DNA from: Anniella stebbinsi
Lineage: Eukaryota; Chordata; Lepidosauria; Squamata; Anniellidae
Reading direction: 5' to 3'
Assembly (NCBI GenBank): GCA_029215795.1
Contig: JARDYH010000007.1
Coordinates: forward strand, 68,626,763-68,690,762
Length of the DNA: 64,000 bases
The notes below the pieces were generated by a model. That model did not search any database. It was not told the DNA's origin and saw nothing but the letters and a program-made list of their open reading frames with translations. Made by a program: the position numbers and the translations under genes. This document shows, one piece after another, positions 11,498 through 25,629 of the stretch (within the stretch, counting starts at the first letter, position 1; every line of letters begins with the position of its first letter).

Positions 11498-12125
11498 TAT
11501 TATTATTATTTATTACATTTATATACCACCCTATAGCCGAAGCTCTCTGAGCGGTTTACAAAATTAAAACTTTGGACATTAAAAATCGATATACAAAATT
11601 TTAAACCATAAAAACACATAATATATAAAAACAGTGTACATTTAAAACAACTGTGAACTCTTAGCCAGGCCTAAATATAGTTTTGGGGTCAATTAAAAAC
11701 TCAGTATATGCTGTTAAATGCCTGAGAGAAGAGAAAAGCCTTGACCTGGTGCCAAAAAGATAACAATGTTGGTGCCAGGTGAGCCTCATCAGGGAGATCA
11801 TTCCATAATTGGGGGGCCATGACTGAGAAGGCCCCTCTCCCTTGTTGCCATCCTCCAAGCTTCCCTTGGAGTAGGCACCCTGAGGAGGGCCTTAGATGTT
11901 GAACGTAATATATGGGTAGGTTCATGTCGGGAGAGGCGTTCTGTCAGGTACTGTGGTCCCAAACCCTTAAGGCTTTATAGGTTCAAACCAGCACCTTGAA
12001 TCAGGCTCGGAAATATACAGGCAGCCAATGCAAGCAGGCCAGAGTCGGTTTTATATGCTCAAACCTCTTCTGAGCCGTCTTCAAAGGCAGCCCCACGTAG
12101 AGTGCATTGCAGTAATCTAACTTGG
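11498..12125 (-). repeat. LINE 3' end with decayed ORF2 C-terminus
   Basis: Same family and orientation as 4945-5480. The minus-strand reading includes AFSVMAPQLWNDLPDEAHL and the tail AAACCGCTCAGAGAGCTTCG. Extends further 5' than the other copies (to GATTACTGCAATGCACTCTA on the minus strand). Confidence 0.78.
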
Positions 12126-12224
12126 AGGTTATCTTTAGTAATGCAGTCCTGCTAGGCCTTACTCCTAAAACTACAAGGCTTAACTTCAGAAAAGTCTTAC
12201 AGATTTAATTTTTCTTCTGCTTTA

Positions 12225-12305
12225 ACTCCTAACAAATTTTTATGCCATAATAAATTTGTAAGTATTTACGGTGCCATAATACTTGGTTGTTTTTGCTGCA
12301 ACACA
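12225..12305 (-). repeat. interspersed repeat of the GTTAGTCTGTTGCAGCAAAAAC type
   Basis: Minus-strand fragment with ATGCCATAATAAATTTGTAAGTATTTACGGTGCC and TTGTTTTTGCTGCAAC. Other copies are at 18357-18470, 19088-19265, 30003-30135, 33918-33980 and 38030-38095. The family name is not known to me. Confidence 0.55.
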
Positions 12306-12388
12306 CAAACACAATTACCCCTCAGGAAATTAATCCCTGCAGATAAAAGAATACTCTATATCAAAAGAGTCTTGGGCCTTCTAGTGTT

Positions 12389-12479
12389 CACAGGGCAATC
12401 CTATACATGTCCACTCAGAAGTAAGCCCCATTGCGTTCAATGGGACTTACTTCCAGGTAAGTGTATAGGGTTGCGGCCT
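12389..12479. repeat. short imperfect-palindrome repeat (best copy)
   Basis: Starts GCAATCCTATACATG, ends GTGTATAGGGTTGC, with central CCATTGCGTTCAATGGG. The two halves are inverted copies, so it is a MITE-like foldback of about 85 bp. Further copies or fragments: 46479-46525, 51485-51605, 58628-58715, 60452-60545. Confidence 0.65.
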
Positions 12480-12996
12480 TATTTTAGCTGATACCTGCTT
12501 GATTTTTAAGGACTGGGAGCAGAGGGTTAAGGCTGCAGTGCAATATGTGTGTGTGAGAAATGGAGGATATTATATTCCGTGGAACTGAGACACTTTGTAA
12601 TTAGAGATGTTCCTTAAAATCAAGGGCATCTGAACATCTTTAAACACATTCCCAGGTATAATGGTAGATGCAACTGATTTTTCAAAACCAAAAGTGATTT
12701 TGAAGGGGTTATTTCTTTTCCTGGCAGTAAAGTAATTAATCTTTGTAGGTGCAGATTGTCAAGTGAACAGTAGGAGTTTACTTATTGCGGGAAATGCAGA
12801 CAGTGTTGGTGTAAACTATTTTGTTTGCTAATGGGCAAATGTATATACTGCCTTTCTACACAAATGCACTCCAGTTGGAGCTCCTGTTCTTTGAGAGAGT
12901 AAGTGCTAGTGCACCTTGAATAAAATGTCAAAGTAGATTTAAGCTATACATCATGCAACTGCTTTAAGGTCCAGTTGATTAATGAAATAAATAGCT

Positions 12997-13012
12997 AGAG
13001 AGAGAGAGAGAG
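12997..13012. repeat. (AG)8 microsatellite
   Basis: Simple dinucleotide run in H3.3 intron 1. Confidence 0.9.
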
Positions 13013-13654
13013 GAGATCAGTCTGACGCTACCCAGTTGTCAGAGCTTTAACAGTTGCCCAGATGCTCACAGTGCCAACCTGGCTTTAATCTGAATTCCTG
13101 GGGACTTACAGTTAACTCCCAGACTTCAGCAGGAGCCTCTGAAAGACTTGAGGAGCAGCAGGTGAAAATGGCAGCAGAACCCATTAAAGAACCAAGGAGG
13201 TATACTGATATTGAGCATTCAGACAAAACTGAGGAATCTGAATATTAGTTTACAGAAGAAATTGAGAGGGTTTTACTCTTAAAAGTGGCCAAGAAATAAT
13301 TTTAGATAGAAACTTCTTGGAACAATATAATGCCAATTCCTTTGTGTGGGAGGCTATATTAGATAATCCATTAAGTTCCTTCCAACTCCATGCATCTCTT
13401 ATCAATAGAGTTATGGCTGGTGGTGCCTGGAACATACCTTGAAAATCTGGAAGGTTTTCTTTTTTTCATCTGTATGTTTACAGTGAACTGCCTTGCTTTC
13501 CAGGGATTTTTTTTTTAATTGAGCCAAAATTGCTAGGGAGACTCTAACTCTAGAATTTTAGAATGGAAATGTGGTGCAGAAGGCATTGTGTTTTCCCATA
13601 AATTAATCAGCTCCACTTCTTTCCCTTTCCCTTAGTGGGTTCCTTGCATCGTAA

Positions 13655-15878
<2,224 letters not shown>

Positions 15879-16463
15879 GTTCCCCTCCCCCTTCTAACAC
15901 TTATACCCCTCCCCAGGCAACCCCCCTCCCCCCCGCTTGTGCAGTGTACTTAGAATACACTCCAGGTTTTATTTTTATTTTTATTCTCCTTCTCCTATTT
16001 GTAGTGGCTAGGACATGTGAGGAAATGTTAGATGATCTATCGTAGTACCTCTCCAAAATCAGGAGACTTGATTCCTATTCATCATGTACAAGCAAAAATG
16101 AATGAAAGAAAAAACCCTTTGAAATCTGCAAGACTTCTGGATGTTGTATTTTGTAAAACTTTTTTTTTTTTTCAGAATTGCAAAAAAACACAAACCCAAC
16201 AGGGGACACTTTTGAAATATCTGGTTTTGTACAACACAATTTAAGTAGATATAGGCATTTCAATGATAGAGCTTTTGGTCTTCAGTTCGTAAAATATTTG
16301 CAAGAACGCTACGCATTTCTTTCCTTCTGTTAGTTGAGTCTTTTTTCCCCTTTAGGCAAGGAGTGCTTTCTAAATCCTTTTTTTCCCCTGTTTTCCATTT
16401 GTCTTGTGTCTGTGGCTGACCTTTGTACCAATAGGGACTCACCTTGAGGCAGTAAGGAAAAAA

Positions 16464-16469
16464 AATAAA
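16464..16469 (+). terminator. H3-3: poly(A) signal of H3.3
   Basis: AATAAA after an A-rich run and 586 bases beyond the stop. It ends a 3' UTR of about 0.6 kb. No earlier canonical AATAAA was seen in the UTR. Confidence 0.75.
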
Positions 16470-16629
16470 TGTTGAATGACAAAATCTTCGCTTCTTTAAT
16501 GTTTGCTTCATGGTGGCTCATGGAAGAGCTTGCTAGATCCTAATTTTTAACATAAAACAAGACTCAAAGCCATACGTCTGTAAAGCTGTCAAAAACGGCA
16601 AAACGTACTGCAGGAGTGGGTTGATATTT

Positions 16630-16820
16630 AGTATTCATGTAGCACTTCATGAGCGTACAAGATTACTCACATATCGTAGCATGGTCATTTTTACCACAGC
16701 CCTATAAGACAAATAGGTCTATATTACTATCTCCACACTGCGGAGCTGAAGTCAAGAGAAGGGCGGCTTGCTAGAACAACCTAACGGGTTCAGAGCAGCG
16801 GTGAGATCTGAACCAAGTAC
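16630..16820. repeat. old L2/MIR-type 3' end
   Basis: GTAGCACTTCATGAGCGTAC ... ACCACAGCCCTATAAGACAAATAGG ... GAGCTGAAGTCAAGAGAAGG ... GAGATCTGAACC follows the order of motifs in degraded MIR/L2 tails. Confidence 0.5.
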
Positions 16821-16859
16821 ACTTTAGGAATAAGTTGCCACTTCTGGCACTTAAAAGCC

Positions 16860-18340
16860 AGTCACACCAAAAATCTGAGGTGAAAAAAGATACGCCTCTT
16901 AAATTTATGATTGTTCGGCTGTTGTTACTGGCCTTGTTCTGATGCCTTCACAAAAGGTGGTAATCTTACCCTGAATTCATGTCCATCTCCTGATTTGGGG
17001 ATAAATAAGGGTGAAGTGAATTGAGGGTAGCGGTGCAATGCTTAGTTGAAAGATCAATTAAAAATCCTGTGTTTGATTTTTAGAAACTGAAGCCCCGGTT
17101 AATCAAAAAAGTTGCTGGGAAATCCATGGATGGTAGATGCTTTCTTAAGAGAGAGTTTTCTTTGTGAAGAAGAGCCATACCTCTTCTGAGATGGTGCCTG
17201 CTGTGTGACGTGTTCCCATCTACAATCACAGAATGCTTTTGTCCTTTGGGACTATTGTTTTATTCCTATGCATATGAATACATACCAATTTAACAGTTGA
17301 TTAAAATCCATATTATTATTATTACTATTATATTGAGTGATTGCAGTGAAGCCCTAGCTGTAACTTGGGACTTTCTCTTATACTAGGTTAAGTTATCCTA
17401 CTTGAAGTATTATGGATATAATTATTAAGGAAGCAATCCTATGACACCCTGACAGCATCTTGGGAGCACAGAATATTTAGGATTCCTGCATCCAAGCCCA
17501 GAAACAATGCTGTGACCACAGAGACAGGAAACAGCCCTCCCCCCAGCCCCCTCGCAGTCAGCGCAGAGAGAACCTGTTGACTGCTTCTACAAGCTGGCAA
17601 GCATGAGCTCATAGAGGAGTGAAAGGGGGTGTTTTGGAGGGTGGGGAGGGAAGGAGACTGGGGGACATGGAGATCAGAACTATTCCCAGCCTCCATCACT
17701 CCCCCTCTCCAAACCTTCCACTAGACTAACAAAAACGCTGTCTAGATAAAACGCAGAGCCAGCCTCCTGCTGCATTGGATACTTGTAAGCCTTTGAACTT
17801 GGAAGTTTACAAGTACCCAGGGCGGATACAATAGGATTGCATCCGAAGAAGTTAAGTTGAAGAGTCTGGGCAATGTTAATGATTAGAAACACAATCAACT
17901 CCTTAAAGGGTTTTAAGGGCCACAAAAAATACCTGAAGTGTAATAAGTCTCAGGTTGCTGTTTAAGAACATGCTCCAGTTTGGTGTTCTGGTGTCCGGAC
18001 TCGGTGGGTGGAGGAGCGTGCCACCCCATGGATGCTCTCTGCTGATGGTAGAGACTGCCATGGGAACAAAGAAACAGTCATGTGGAGAATTTGTACAGCC
18101 AAACCACTCCAGGTTTTTAAGTTAAAACCTGCGCTAGAAAGATCGTGAGTTATATTCCTAGTGGCTCACCATCACATGTTGATGGGTTTCCCATTAGATT
18201 CCTGGAGATCCCATGGTTTAAAAGCAAAGTTTCTAGCCCTCTTGGCTGCAGAGTTAACCTTCAGAATGTGGTGCTAAGTCTGCCAGCAACAATGATGGGA
18301 AATCTTTTTGGTCTGAGGAATGAAGATGTCAAATTGCCCC
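16860..18340. other. intergenic, unassigned
   Basis: No gene or clear repeat. Short ORFs on both strands (for example 17439-17925 minus) show no recognisable motif. Confidence 0.35.
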
Positions 18341-18356
18341 GTCCTCCTCTTTGATG

Positions 18357-18470
18357 GACTACAGTCCACTTCATCAGATGAAAGATGAATGAAGTGGATA
18401 CTAGTCCACGAAAGCTTATGCCATAATAAATTTGTTAGTCTTTACAGTGCCACAAGATTATATTGTTTCT
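18357..18470 (-). repeat. interspersed repeat of the GTTAGTCTGTTGCAG type
   Basis: TAGTCCACGAAAGCTTATGCCATAATAAATTTGTTAGTC is the minus-strand core. A short opposite-sense piece, ACTACAGTCCACTTCATCAG, precedes it, making a small inverted pair. Confidence 0.6.
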
Positions 18471-19087
18471 GTCCTCCAAGGCAGTTCACGTAATGCAACA
18501 GTCTACCCATTCTCATAAACAGTGTACAACATCTCTCCTTAGTCTCTGAAGTTTTCCCACGACTCCCTCTTCTAATTAGCCTAGCTTTAATCATTAGTTG
18601 TCTGGCCCCAAGGAGGATTCATAACATTCTATTTTTGGAATAGAAAGCCACTGTGTCCTCTGATGCCCATCCGCCTATCGAAATTAACCACCCTTGAGAT
18701 GCCAGCTCCCTGATCCTTATTAAGGTAGCTAAAAGTGGCAAGGCTGGACCTATGTCACAGCCCCACTAAATTTAATACAAGCTTGTCAAAAGCAATCAAG
18801 TCAAAGTAATCCACACTTGGAGCCTAGTACTGGTGTTTCAAGAACATAAGCATCATGACCAAGGCAAATTTGCAGTTACACATTTTTTTGGAAGCGATGT
18901 AAGATCTTGAAATAAGCCCTGACACAGCTCAAATTTTAGCTGACTAACTCTCTCAGACCTCCTCCCTTTCCTCTTCTTAACCACAGAGGACCTGAATGGT
19001 AAAAACAAGTAGATCAACGTTAAAATCCGAGAGCAGATCTGAACGGGTCCTAAACTCCGTTCCTGTCTTTAACACATAAAATGAATT

Positions 19088-19265
19088 CCCAGAGGAGCAT
19101 CCGTGTTAGTCTGTTACAGCAGAAACAACGAAGAGTCTTGTGTCACTTTTAAGACGAACACGTTTATTGTGGCCTAAACATCATGCATCTGATGAAATGG
19201 GCAATGTTCATGAAAGCTCATGTCAGAATAAACCTGTCCGTCTTTTAAGATGCCACAACATTTGT
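19088..19265 (+). repeat. interspersed repeat of the GTTAGTCTGTTGCAG type
   Basis: The longest copy in sense orientation: CCGTGTTAGTCTGTTACAGC, AGTCTTGTGTCACTTTTAAG, and CATGCATCTGATGAAATGGG followed by a second inverted half. Confidence 0.65.
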
Positions 19266-19984
19266 TTTTAAATAAAATTCAGACTCTCTGTCAAATAGCT
19301 TCTGATCAATAGAGGGCAGCAATGTCTCATTGGGAAAAAAAAAACCAGCTTGCTTTTGGAATACCAATCTTGTTTTGTTTAATCACAAATAGGAACTCTG
19401 TGTGAGTGCGGCGTACGCAGAGAGAGAGGAACAATTGGCAAAACAGGGCTAAATCATATAAGGGCAGAGACATAAGAAAGTTTATGTCCTAACTACAGCA
19501 TGACTTGCACGTTAAATGTATGTGGACAAAAGATGAAAGCATGGTGAGAGACTTTGGGCAGTGGTAGGGAATGTGGGATGTGGCCTAACAGACTTTTGGG
19601 GTGGAGCAAAAAAGAGGCCATTTTCCTAGGTTTCCGTTGCCAGTTCTCATAAGCAGAACAGAATACAAACAATGAGCTTCAGCGGTGGGATGGGAGCAGA
19701 TTGTCTAACCTAAAGCCCTCCAAAATGGTGGCCATTGCTACGTTTTGTGTTAGCGAATGTCATCATTTAACTATGCGCTGCGCAAAGAAGTCCTTTTATC
19801 TGTTTAGAGGAATGTGACCAGAGTAGGCCTCATCATCTTCCCTGCACCCTCAATTCCCAGAATGCTGCCGTAGATAAAAGCACAGCTTTTTCTCTGGGAA
19901 GCACAGCAATAGAGAACTCCGGGATATCCTTGCATGACTTCTCCTGCGTTTGTGCAAAGATGATCCTGTTACTCCTGTACACAC

Positions 19985-20004
19985 GTGTGTGTGTGTGTGT
20001 GTGT
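19985..20004. repeat. (GT)10 microsatellite
   Basis: Simple dinucleotide run. Confidence 0.9.
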
Positions 20005-20166
20005 AGCGTGTGTGTAAGAACTGTACGAAACGAAACAACCGATTCCCAACTGAGCGGCACAGAGCCAAATTCTGCTGTTTGCCTTTAACATTATCTTCAT
20101 GGGGACCCGCAGCTGTGAATTCAGTTCACGCAAGAAGGAGATGTACCTCTGCTTCAGAGTATACTG

Positions 20167-20189
20167 CAAGCAAGCAAGCAAGCAAGCAA
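20167..20189. repeat. (CAAG)n microsatellite
   Basis: Nearly six tandem CAAG units followed by AAATAAAA. Confidence 0.85.
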
Positions 20190-20367
20190 ATAAAACCTAC
20201 AGGTGAATGTGGGACATTTGAGAAAGGCACATCTGCCGTAAAGTTTGTTGTGGTCATATATGGCAATCCAACATAATCTTACTGCCTGTTTCCCACCTGG
20301 CATCTCTGCTAGCTTTTGTGTCTCTGGTGCAGTTCCACTTTCGTAGGCCTCAGAAATGCTACTTCCG

Positions 20368-20384
20368 CCCCCCCCCCCCCCCCC
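20368..20384. repeat. poly-C run of 17
   Basis: Homopolymer; its length may be unreliable in an assembly. Confidence 0.8.
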
Positions 20385-20824
20385 AACCTCAGGATCTTTT
20401 TGAAGCACCACTCACTCCTCGATTCAGGAAAGCAAGTTTTTTCATGGCTTTACACAAGGCAAAAGAGAGAGCGAGAGAGCCAGCCAACTCAGTTCCAGTC
20501 TGGTTAATTGCCAGCTGACTGGGGCAGTGAGGAAAGACACTGGGCAGGACTGGCCTGCCCTTTTGCCTTTGACAGCGGCGTCATGATGCGCAGAAATTAA
20601 CAGGTAAAGCTTTTCATAGTAATGAAGGTAAGCATAACCCACGTTAAATTTGTACTGCATGATCTGTAGCCGACGAATTCATATGGAAGGTAATCTGCAG
20701 AAAAAGAAATTATTATCAGACACAAATGGTACGGAAGAAAACCGTGACCAACAGATGACAATAGATGCCACACTTGCAAGACTTAATCATCATTGGGAAG
20801 CAGAATCTCCCCTTTCGTCCAATA

Positions 20825-21114
20825 TAGGCTGACCATACATGACAAGGCCCATGTAACTTTAACAGTTGTAGAGAAAAGGGAATTTCAGCCAGTGTCATTT
20901 GTATGCAATTACTTCCTGGTGAAATTCCCTCTTAATCACAACAGTTAAAGTAGCATGCACTATACTAGAGTGCCCCTGCAACTTTAACAGTTGTGATGAA
21001 GAGGGGATTTCACCAGGAACTAATTGCATACAAATGACACTGGCTGAAATTCCCTTTTCTCTACAACTGTTAATGTTACATGAGCCCGGTCCTCCTTTTC
21101 ATATGGTCAGCCTA
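20825..21114. mobile_element. hAT-like double-hairpin element, type B, centre deleted
   Basis: Outer ends TAGGCTGACC and GGTCAGCCTA. Both outer arms are present (TTTAACAGTTGTAGAGAAAAGG and its complement), but most of the middle is lost, leaving GCATGCACTATACTAGAGTGC. No exact target duplication is visible. Confidence 0.88.
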
Positions 21115-21602
21115 GAATATGCCTTCAGTGAGGGCTGTGTTTTGCAGCCATCATCCCTTTTTCTGGAGAGGAGTCTACAGCACATCTCATGACTGACTTG
21201 TGGGACAAACCTGACCTTGACGCCAGAAAACATTCCAGCACAGGGATTCTGCCACTAAATCTTATCTCTGTCCCCGGCCTGTTTTCATTTATATAATGGA
21301 TGGCAGAGGCCATGCCAGGTTCTGCCAGTAGGAACAGAGCAAGTCATTCAGCGTGCTCACTCACATAACCTGCTTAGGATGGTCACTGTTTTCTCTCTGC
21401 CTTTCGTTTAACATCGCTCCTACGTACAGGCCAGGTCTCACTCTTTATTGCTACTGCCTGCTCTATCTTTAGCAGCAGCCGGACATAGAGAAACGTCGCA
21501 AGTGGAACCTTTCTGGGTGTTGAGCTTAAAGAGATGGGGGAAACGGCACGTGCTAAATTTCTGAACAAGAGGCTGTTGCTGAAGGCACAGGAGGAAAGGT
21601 AC

Positions 21603-21898
21603 TAGGCTAGGGTGACCACATGAAAAGGAGGACCGAGCTCCTGTATCTTTAACAGTTGTATTGAAATGGGAATTTCAGCAGGTGTCATTGTTATGCATGC
21701 AGTGCCTGATGAAATTCCCTTTTCATCCCAACGGTTAAAGCTGCAGGAGCCCTGCCCTGCCTAGGGTGACCAGATACAAAAGAGGGCAGGGCTCCTGCAG
21801 CTTTAACCGTTGGGATGAAGAGGGAACTTCGCTGCATGCATAGGAATGACACCTGCTGAAATTCCCTTTTCTATGCAACTGTTCACGTGATCACCCTA
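21603..21898. mobile_element. hAT-like double-hairpin element, type A, full copy
   Basis: Exact 8-bp target duplication AAAGGTAC at 21595-21602 and 21899-21906. Two hairpin units meet at an internal GCCTAGGGTGACCAGATAC, which resembles the outer end. Arms carry GGAGGACCGAGCTCCTG and GCAGGAGCCCTGCCC. Confidence 0.93.
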
Positions 21899-21916
21899 AA
21901 AGGTACCTTATACCTA

Positions 21917-22120
21917 AGACGCATTCCCCATGCTGGCTGGGGAATGCTGGGAGTTGTAGGACTTTTTTGGGTCTAAATGTGCACATGATTGCACCCTTAC
22001 TGTCCCTGTACAGCAAGGGTGTTGAACCTCAGGCCTTGGGGGTTGAATGCGGCCCTCTTGCATTCCCACCGGGATTTCCCAGAAAGCTTGCCCCCTTACA
22101 CAGGCCACACCCCTTTTCAT
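21917..22120. repeat. fragments of common reptilian repeats
   Basis: CATGCTGGCTGGGGAATGCTGGGAGTTGTAG (21930 onward) belongs to the TCCAGATG...ACTCCCA foldback family also seen at 23273, 36420, 38430 and 40800. GTGTTGAACCTCAGGCC ... GCGGCCCTC at 22019 onward is another dispersed repeat. Confidence 0.5.
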
Positions 22121-22504
22121 CTAACCAGCAATTGTTATTTTCACAGCATTTGTGCAGTTTCTATCCCATTCTAAAAAGTTGGAATACTTCTCCTAAGGAT
22201 TTAGTTACCAGCAGTAAGACCTTTAAGTGATGATATGCTGGGTGTTTTTTAAAATTATTTTGGGGCCTCACCCCCTTTTTACCTTTGGTCCCGCCCATCA
22301 CTGAAATGTAGTCCCCAAGAGCGTCTCTGAAACTGAATTTGACCTTCTGGCTGAAAGCGGTCCTTTGCCCCTGCTCAGCAGGATCCTTGCCATGTAGGAC
22401 TTCCGTCATCTGTGTGCCCGTGACAGAAGAGGAGACCGTTCTGCCTCTGAAACTCAGCGTGATGAAGAGATATGTGTGTGTGAGAGGGCCCCGTCGCTGA
22501 ATTC

Positions 22505-22823
22505 TAGAGTGACCATATGGAAAGGAGGACAGGGCTCCTGCATCTTTAACAGTTGCATAGAAAGGGGAAATTCAGCAGGTGTCATTTGTAGGCATGCGGC
22601 ACCTGGTGAAATCCCCTCTTCATCACAACAGTTAAATCTGCAGGAGCCCTGCCTTCTTGACCAGATACAAAAGAGGGCAGGACTCCTGTAGCTTTATCTG
22701 TTGTGATGAAGAGGGCATTTCACCAGGTGCTGCATGCATGCAAATGGCACCTTCTAAATTCCCTTTTCTATGCACCTGTTAAAGATACAGGAGCCCGGTC
22801 CTCCTTTCCATATGGCCACCCTA
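22505..22823. mobile_element. hAT-like double-hairpin element, type A, full copy
   Basis: Exact target duplication CTGAATTC at 22497-22504 and 22824-22831. Outer ends TAGAGTGACC and GGCCACCCTA. The centre is CCTTCTTGACCAGATACAAAAG, showing the second unit's inner end intact. Confidence 0.93.
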
Positions 22824-23272
22824 CTGAATTCTCCCTATTTGTGTCCTTGCACCTGATTTCCTCCCCTCCCCTCCCCTCCCTGTCCCCCTCCCCTTTCACT
22901 GGAGCCCAGTCACATATGGGGTTCCATCACACTGAAAGGATTAAGGTTAATCAGTCGCAAATCCCTGTGTCCAAAAAACAAACTAATCATCAAGATTTCC
23001 ATACTCTCCACCCAGTTGCTGCTGGGCGGCCTGGCCGCAGAAACCTTTGGATCCAGGAGGACTGAGGGCAGTTTGGGAGTTAAGGTGCCTCTGGTTAAAC
23101 CTCACATTCCATTCCTGTTCTCCGGGAGTGGGGGAAACACAGGCATTACACATTTCAGAGCGTTTCTCTCCCAGGAAAGGTACCCAAACGAGATCCTAAA
23201 GAGATAACCCTTTAAAAATTTATGTGGAAGGTAGCAATCTCCTAGGCCAAGAGTTGGGCAGAAAGTAGATCT

Positions 23273-23362
23273 CTCCAGATGTTTTGGACTTCAACTCCCA
23301 GCATTCTTGACCATTGGCCATGCTGGCAGAGGCTTCTGGGAGTTGAAGTCCAAAACATTTTT
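23273..23362. repeat. foldback repeat, TCCAGATGTTTTGGACTTC type
   Basis: TTTTGGACTTCAACTCCCAG at left pairs with TGGGAGTTGAAGTCCAAAAC at right around GGCCATGCTGGCAG, a hairpin of about 85 bp. Confidence 0.75.
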
Positions 23363-23800
23363 ATTTGTTTGTTTTATTGCATATTTATACTGCCCAACTG
23401 CCAAGGCTCTCTGCGCAGTTCACAATTAAAACAATTAAAACCTCAATATACATAGGCTGACCATATGAAAAGGAGGACAGGGCTCTTGTAACTTTAACAG
23501 TTGTAGAGAAAAGGGGATTTCAGCCAGTGTCATTTGTATGCAATTAGTTCCTGGTGAAATTCCCTCTTCAGCACAACAGTTAAAGTTGCAGGGGCCCTGC
23601 CTTCTTTTGTATATGGTCACTCTAGTATAGTGCCTGCAACTTTAACTGTTGTGATGAAGAGGAAATTTCACCAGGGACTAATTGCATACAAATGACACTG
23701 GCTGAAATTCCCTTTTCTCTACAACTGTTAAAGTTACATGAGCCCTGTCCTCCTTTTCATATGGTCAGCCTAAATATACAAAGTCAGAATTTAAAACATC
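23362..23800 (-). repeat. LINE 3' end interrupted by a hAT-like element
   Basis: Minus-strand LINE tail (TTTATTGCATATTTATACTGCCC ... GGCTCTCTGCGCAGTTCACAATTAAAAC) ends at CCTCAATATACA and resumes after the insert as AATATACAAAGTCAG. Confidence 0.65.
23453..23772 (+). mobile_element. hAT-like double-hairpin element, type B, full copy
   Basis: Exact target duplication AATATACA at 23445-23452 and 23773-23780. The left unit keeps its inner end (TTTGTATATGGTCACTCTAG); the right unit begins directly with GCCTGCAACTTTAACTG. That asymmetry gives an orientation, here taken as plus. Confidence 0.95.
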
Positions 23801-24004
23801 TGGAACTCTGCCTTCTACCCTCCCTTGTTCGAGGCCAGGCTGGACGGAACTGAGATCCAAGGCTGGATTGGGCTCACTTGCTTCATACCCAGTCATAGAT
23901 AGACAGTGAAACAGCCTATTTTTATTAGGCTTCTATTATTTTTAAACAGAAATAGCTCTTGTTGTGGAAAACCCAGATTAAAAAAGAAAGAAAGATGCTT
24001 TGGG

Positions 24005-24324
24005 TAGGCTGACCATATAAAAAGGAGGACAGGGCTCCTGTAACTTTAACAGTTGTAGATAAAAGGGAATTTCAGCCAGTGTCATTTGTATGCAATTAGT
24101 TTCTGGTGAAATTCCCTCTTAATCACAACAGTTAAAGTTGCAGGGGCCCTGCCTTCTTTTGTATATAGTCACTCCAGTATAATGCCTGCACCTTTAACTC
24201 TTGTGATGAAGAGGGAATTTCACCAGGAACTAATTGCATACAAATGACACTGGCTGAAATTCCCTTTTCTCTACAACTGTTAAAGTTACATGAGCCCTGT
24301 CTGCCTTTTCATATGGTCAGCCTA
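24005..24324 (+). mobile_element. hAT-like double-hairpin element, type B, full copy
   Basis: Ends TAGGCTGACC and GGTCAGCCTA. Flanks GCTTTGGG and GCCTTTGGG differ by one inserted base, so an imperfect target duplication. Same asymmetry as 23453. Confidence 0.9.
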
Positions 24325-24329
24325 GCCTT

Positions 24330-25120
24330 TGGGGGAAAGAGATACAAATGGTTGCAGCTTCTCCTAGCATTGAGAAAGCTGTATTTGTTGAATGTTTTGT
24401 GTATCCCATACCTGTCAAAGGGGAAAGTTTTCCGGGGGGGGGGGGGACTGACAGACAGGGGCACCCTTAAGCATAATTGGTGTGAGCTGATATAAAGCAG
24501 GGACCCAATTACGTGGGAAAATTCCAAGATCTGGACGTTTGGATCTGTGCAACGTGCCATGCCATGAATGGGGCTACTGATTTATTGTTTTGGGTTGCCA
24601 TTTTCAAAGCACCTCAATCGTTCATTTTGTAAAACACAACGAAAAATGGCCACAGCTTTGAGTTATAGCTTGATTTCATGCTGTTCTTATTTGAATGGTG
24701 TTTGTATTGTTTAGCACACCTAAAAAACATTGTTGGTTAAAGACAACACATCACATATTCCAGGCAGTATGTTCTGTCTTCCAGGCTCTCTTATTCCAGG
24801 TTAATTACTTTGCATGAAACTACTCTCTGATTCCAAACTCCCAATCATTAAAGTGGATTAGAATCCCCATTTCACTCCTAAATATGTATTGCAAGTCCAG
24901 GGGTAGGGAGACCAATCAGCCCTTTCACTACTGTGATTGTAAGTTCAGTGAGGTGCTAAAAGGGTGTAAAGGGGTAACTAATTTGCATTAAGTGATCTGT
25001 ATAAGCCATTTGTACCTGTGAATTCTCTTTGTCAAATTAAAAAACAGAGTGCAGGAAGGTGCTTTATGAAGGGGGGGGAAGGAAATGCAAGGTTACTTGG
25101 AAGGGGAATGCATGTGCCGG
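24330..25120. other. intergenic, unassigned
   Basis: No gene or repeat recognised apart from a G-run at 24435-24446. Confidence 0.35.
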
Positions 25121-25129
25121 AGACATATT

Positions 25130-25290
25130 GACCTGGTTCGCATATCATGACAGCCCACAGTAGCTTAATTTACCCATAGGGGTTGTTGCATCATGCTGGG
25201 CACACGCAAATTCCGTTTTTGCATGGCACCTGGTTTACCATGTCATGTGAACCCAGGCGGCAAGAGTTGTTTGAGGGTTAAACAATTGCT
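25130..25290. repeat. dispersed repeat, GGTTCGCATATCATGACA type
   Basis: ACCTGGTTCGCATATCATGACAGCCCAC resembles GCTGGTTTGCACATCACGACAACCC at 33388 onward. Probably the end of a MITE family. Confidence 0.45.
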
Positions 25291-25329
25291 GCGAAAAAAA
25301 CCATCCCGGTGGCTCTGCTAGAGTGGCGC

Positions 25330-25618
25330 TCGCTCCTTTCACCGCGCTAGCCAGTGAACTCTGTGGCCAGTGGGAAAAGTCTACTCAATGCAACAAGAAA
25401 CTCCACGGAGCCCTCCACACAACATGCAACACAACGGCTGTGCAGGAACTCTCCTCTGCACAGCATAGCTATTCAGCGTGGAGTGTTTTCTAAAAAGAAC
25501 CCTCCACCAAGGGGTGGAGTTTTCCCTCCAGACAACACATTTCTCAACGGTGGTGTAAAAACTCCACCATGGAGTTCTGAAACCACCGTTGGAAAATGTG
25601 TTGTCTGAACTAAGCCAA
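25330..25618. mobile_element. MITE related to the GGCTCAGTTCGGACGACA family
   Basis: The right end GTGTTGTCTGAACTAAGCC matches the family terminus. Inside, CCAGACAACACATTTCTCAACGG pairs with CCGTTGGAAAATGTGTTGTC, and CCACCAAGGGGTGGAG is a further hairpin. The left end is not resolved. Confidence 0.6.
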
Positions 25619-25629
25619 TTTCTGCGCTA

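Larger units (their letters stand above)
9824..13635 (+). other. H3-3: H3.3 intron 1
   Basis: The intron holds repeats listed separately (10773, 11498, 12225, 12389, 12997) and a poly-pyrimidine acceptor TTTCCCTTTCCCTTAG ending at 13635. Between 13013 and 13440 is unassigned sequence with a 64-codon ORF that resembles nothing I recognise. Confidence 0.65.

Noticed and set aside
20825..24324. regular recurrence of near-identical hairpins, CRISPR-like at first sight
   Set aside because: Units are about 320 bp, irregularly spaced, with target duplications, in a vertebrate genome. They are transposons, not a CRISPR array.
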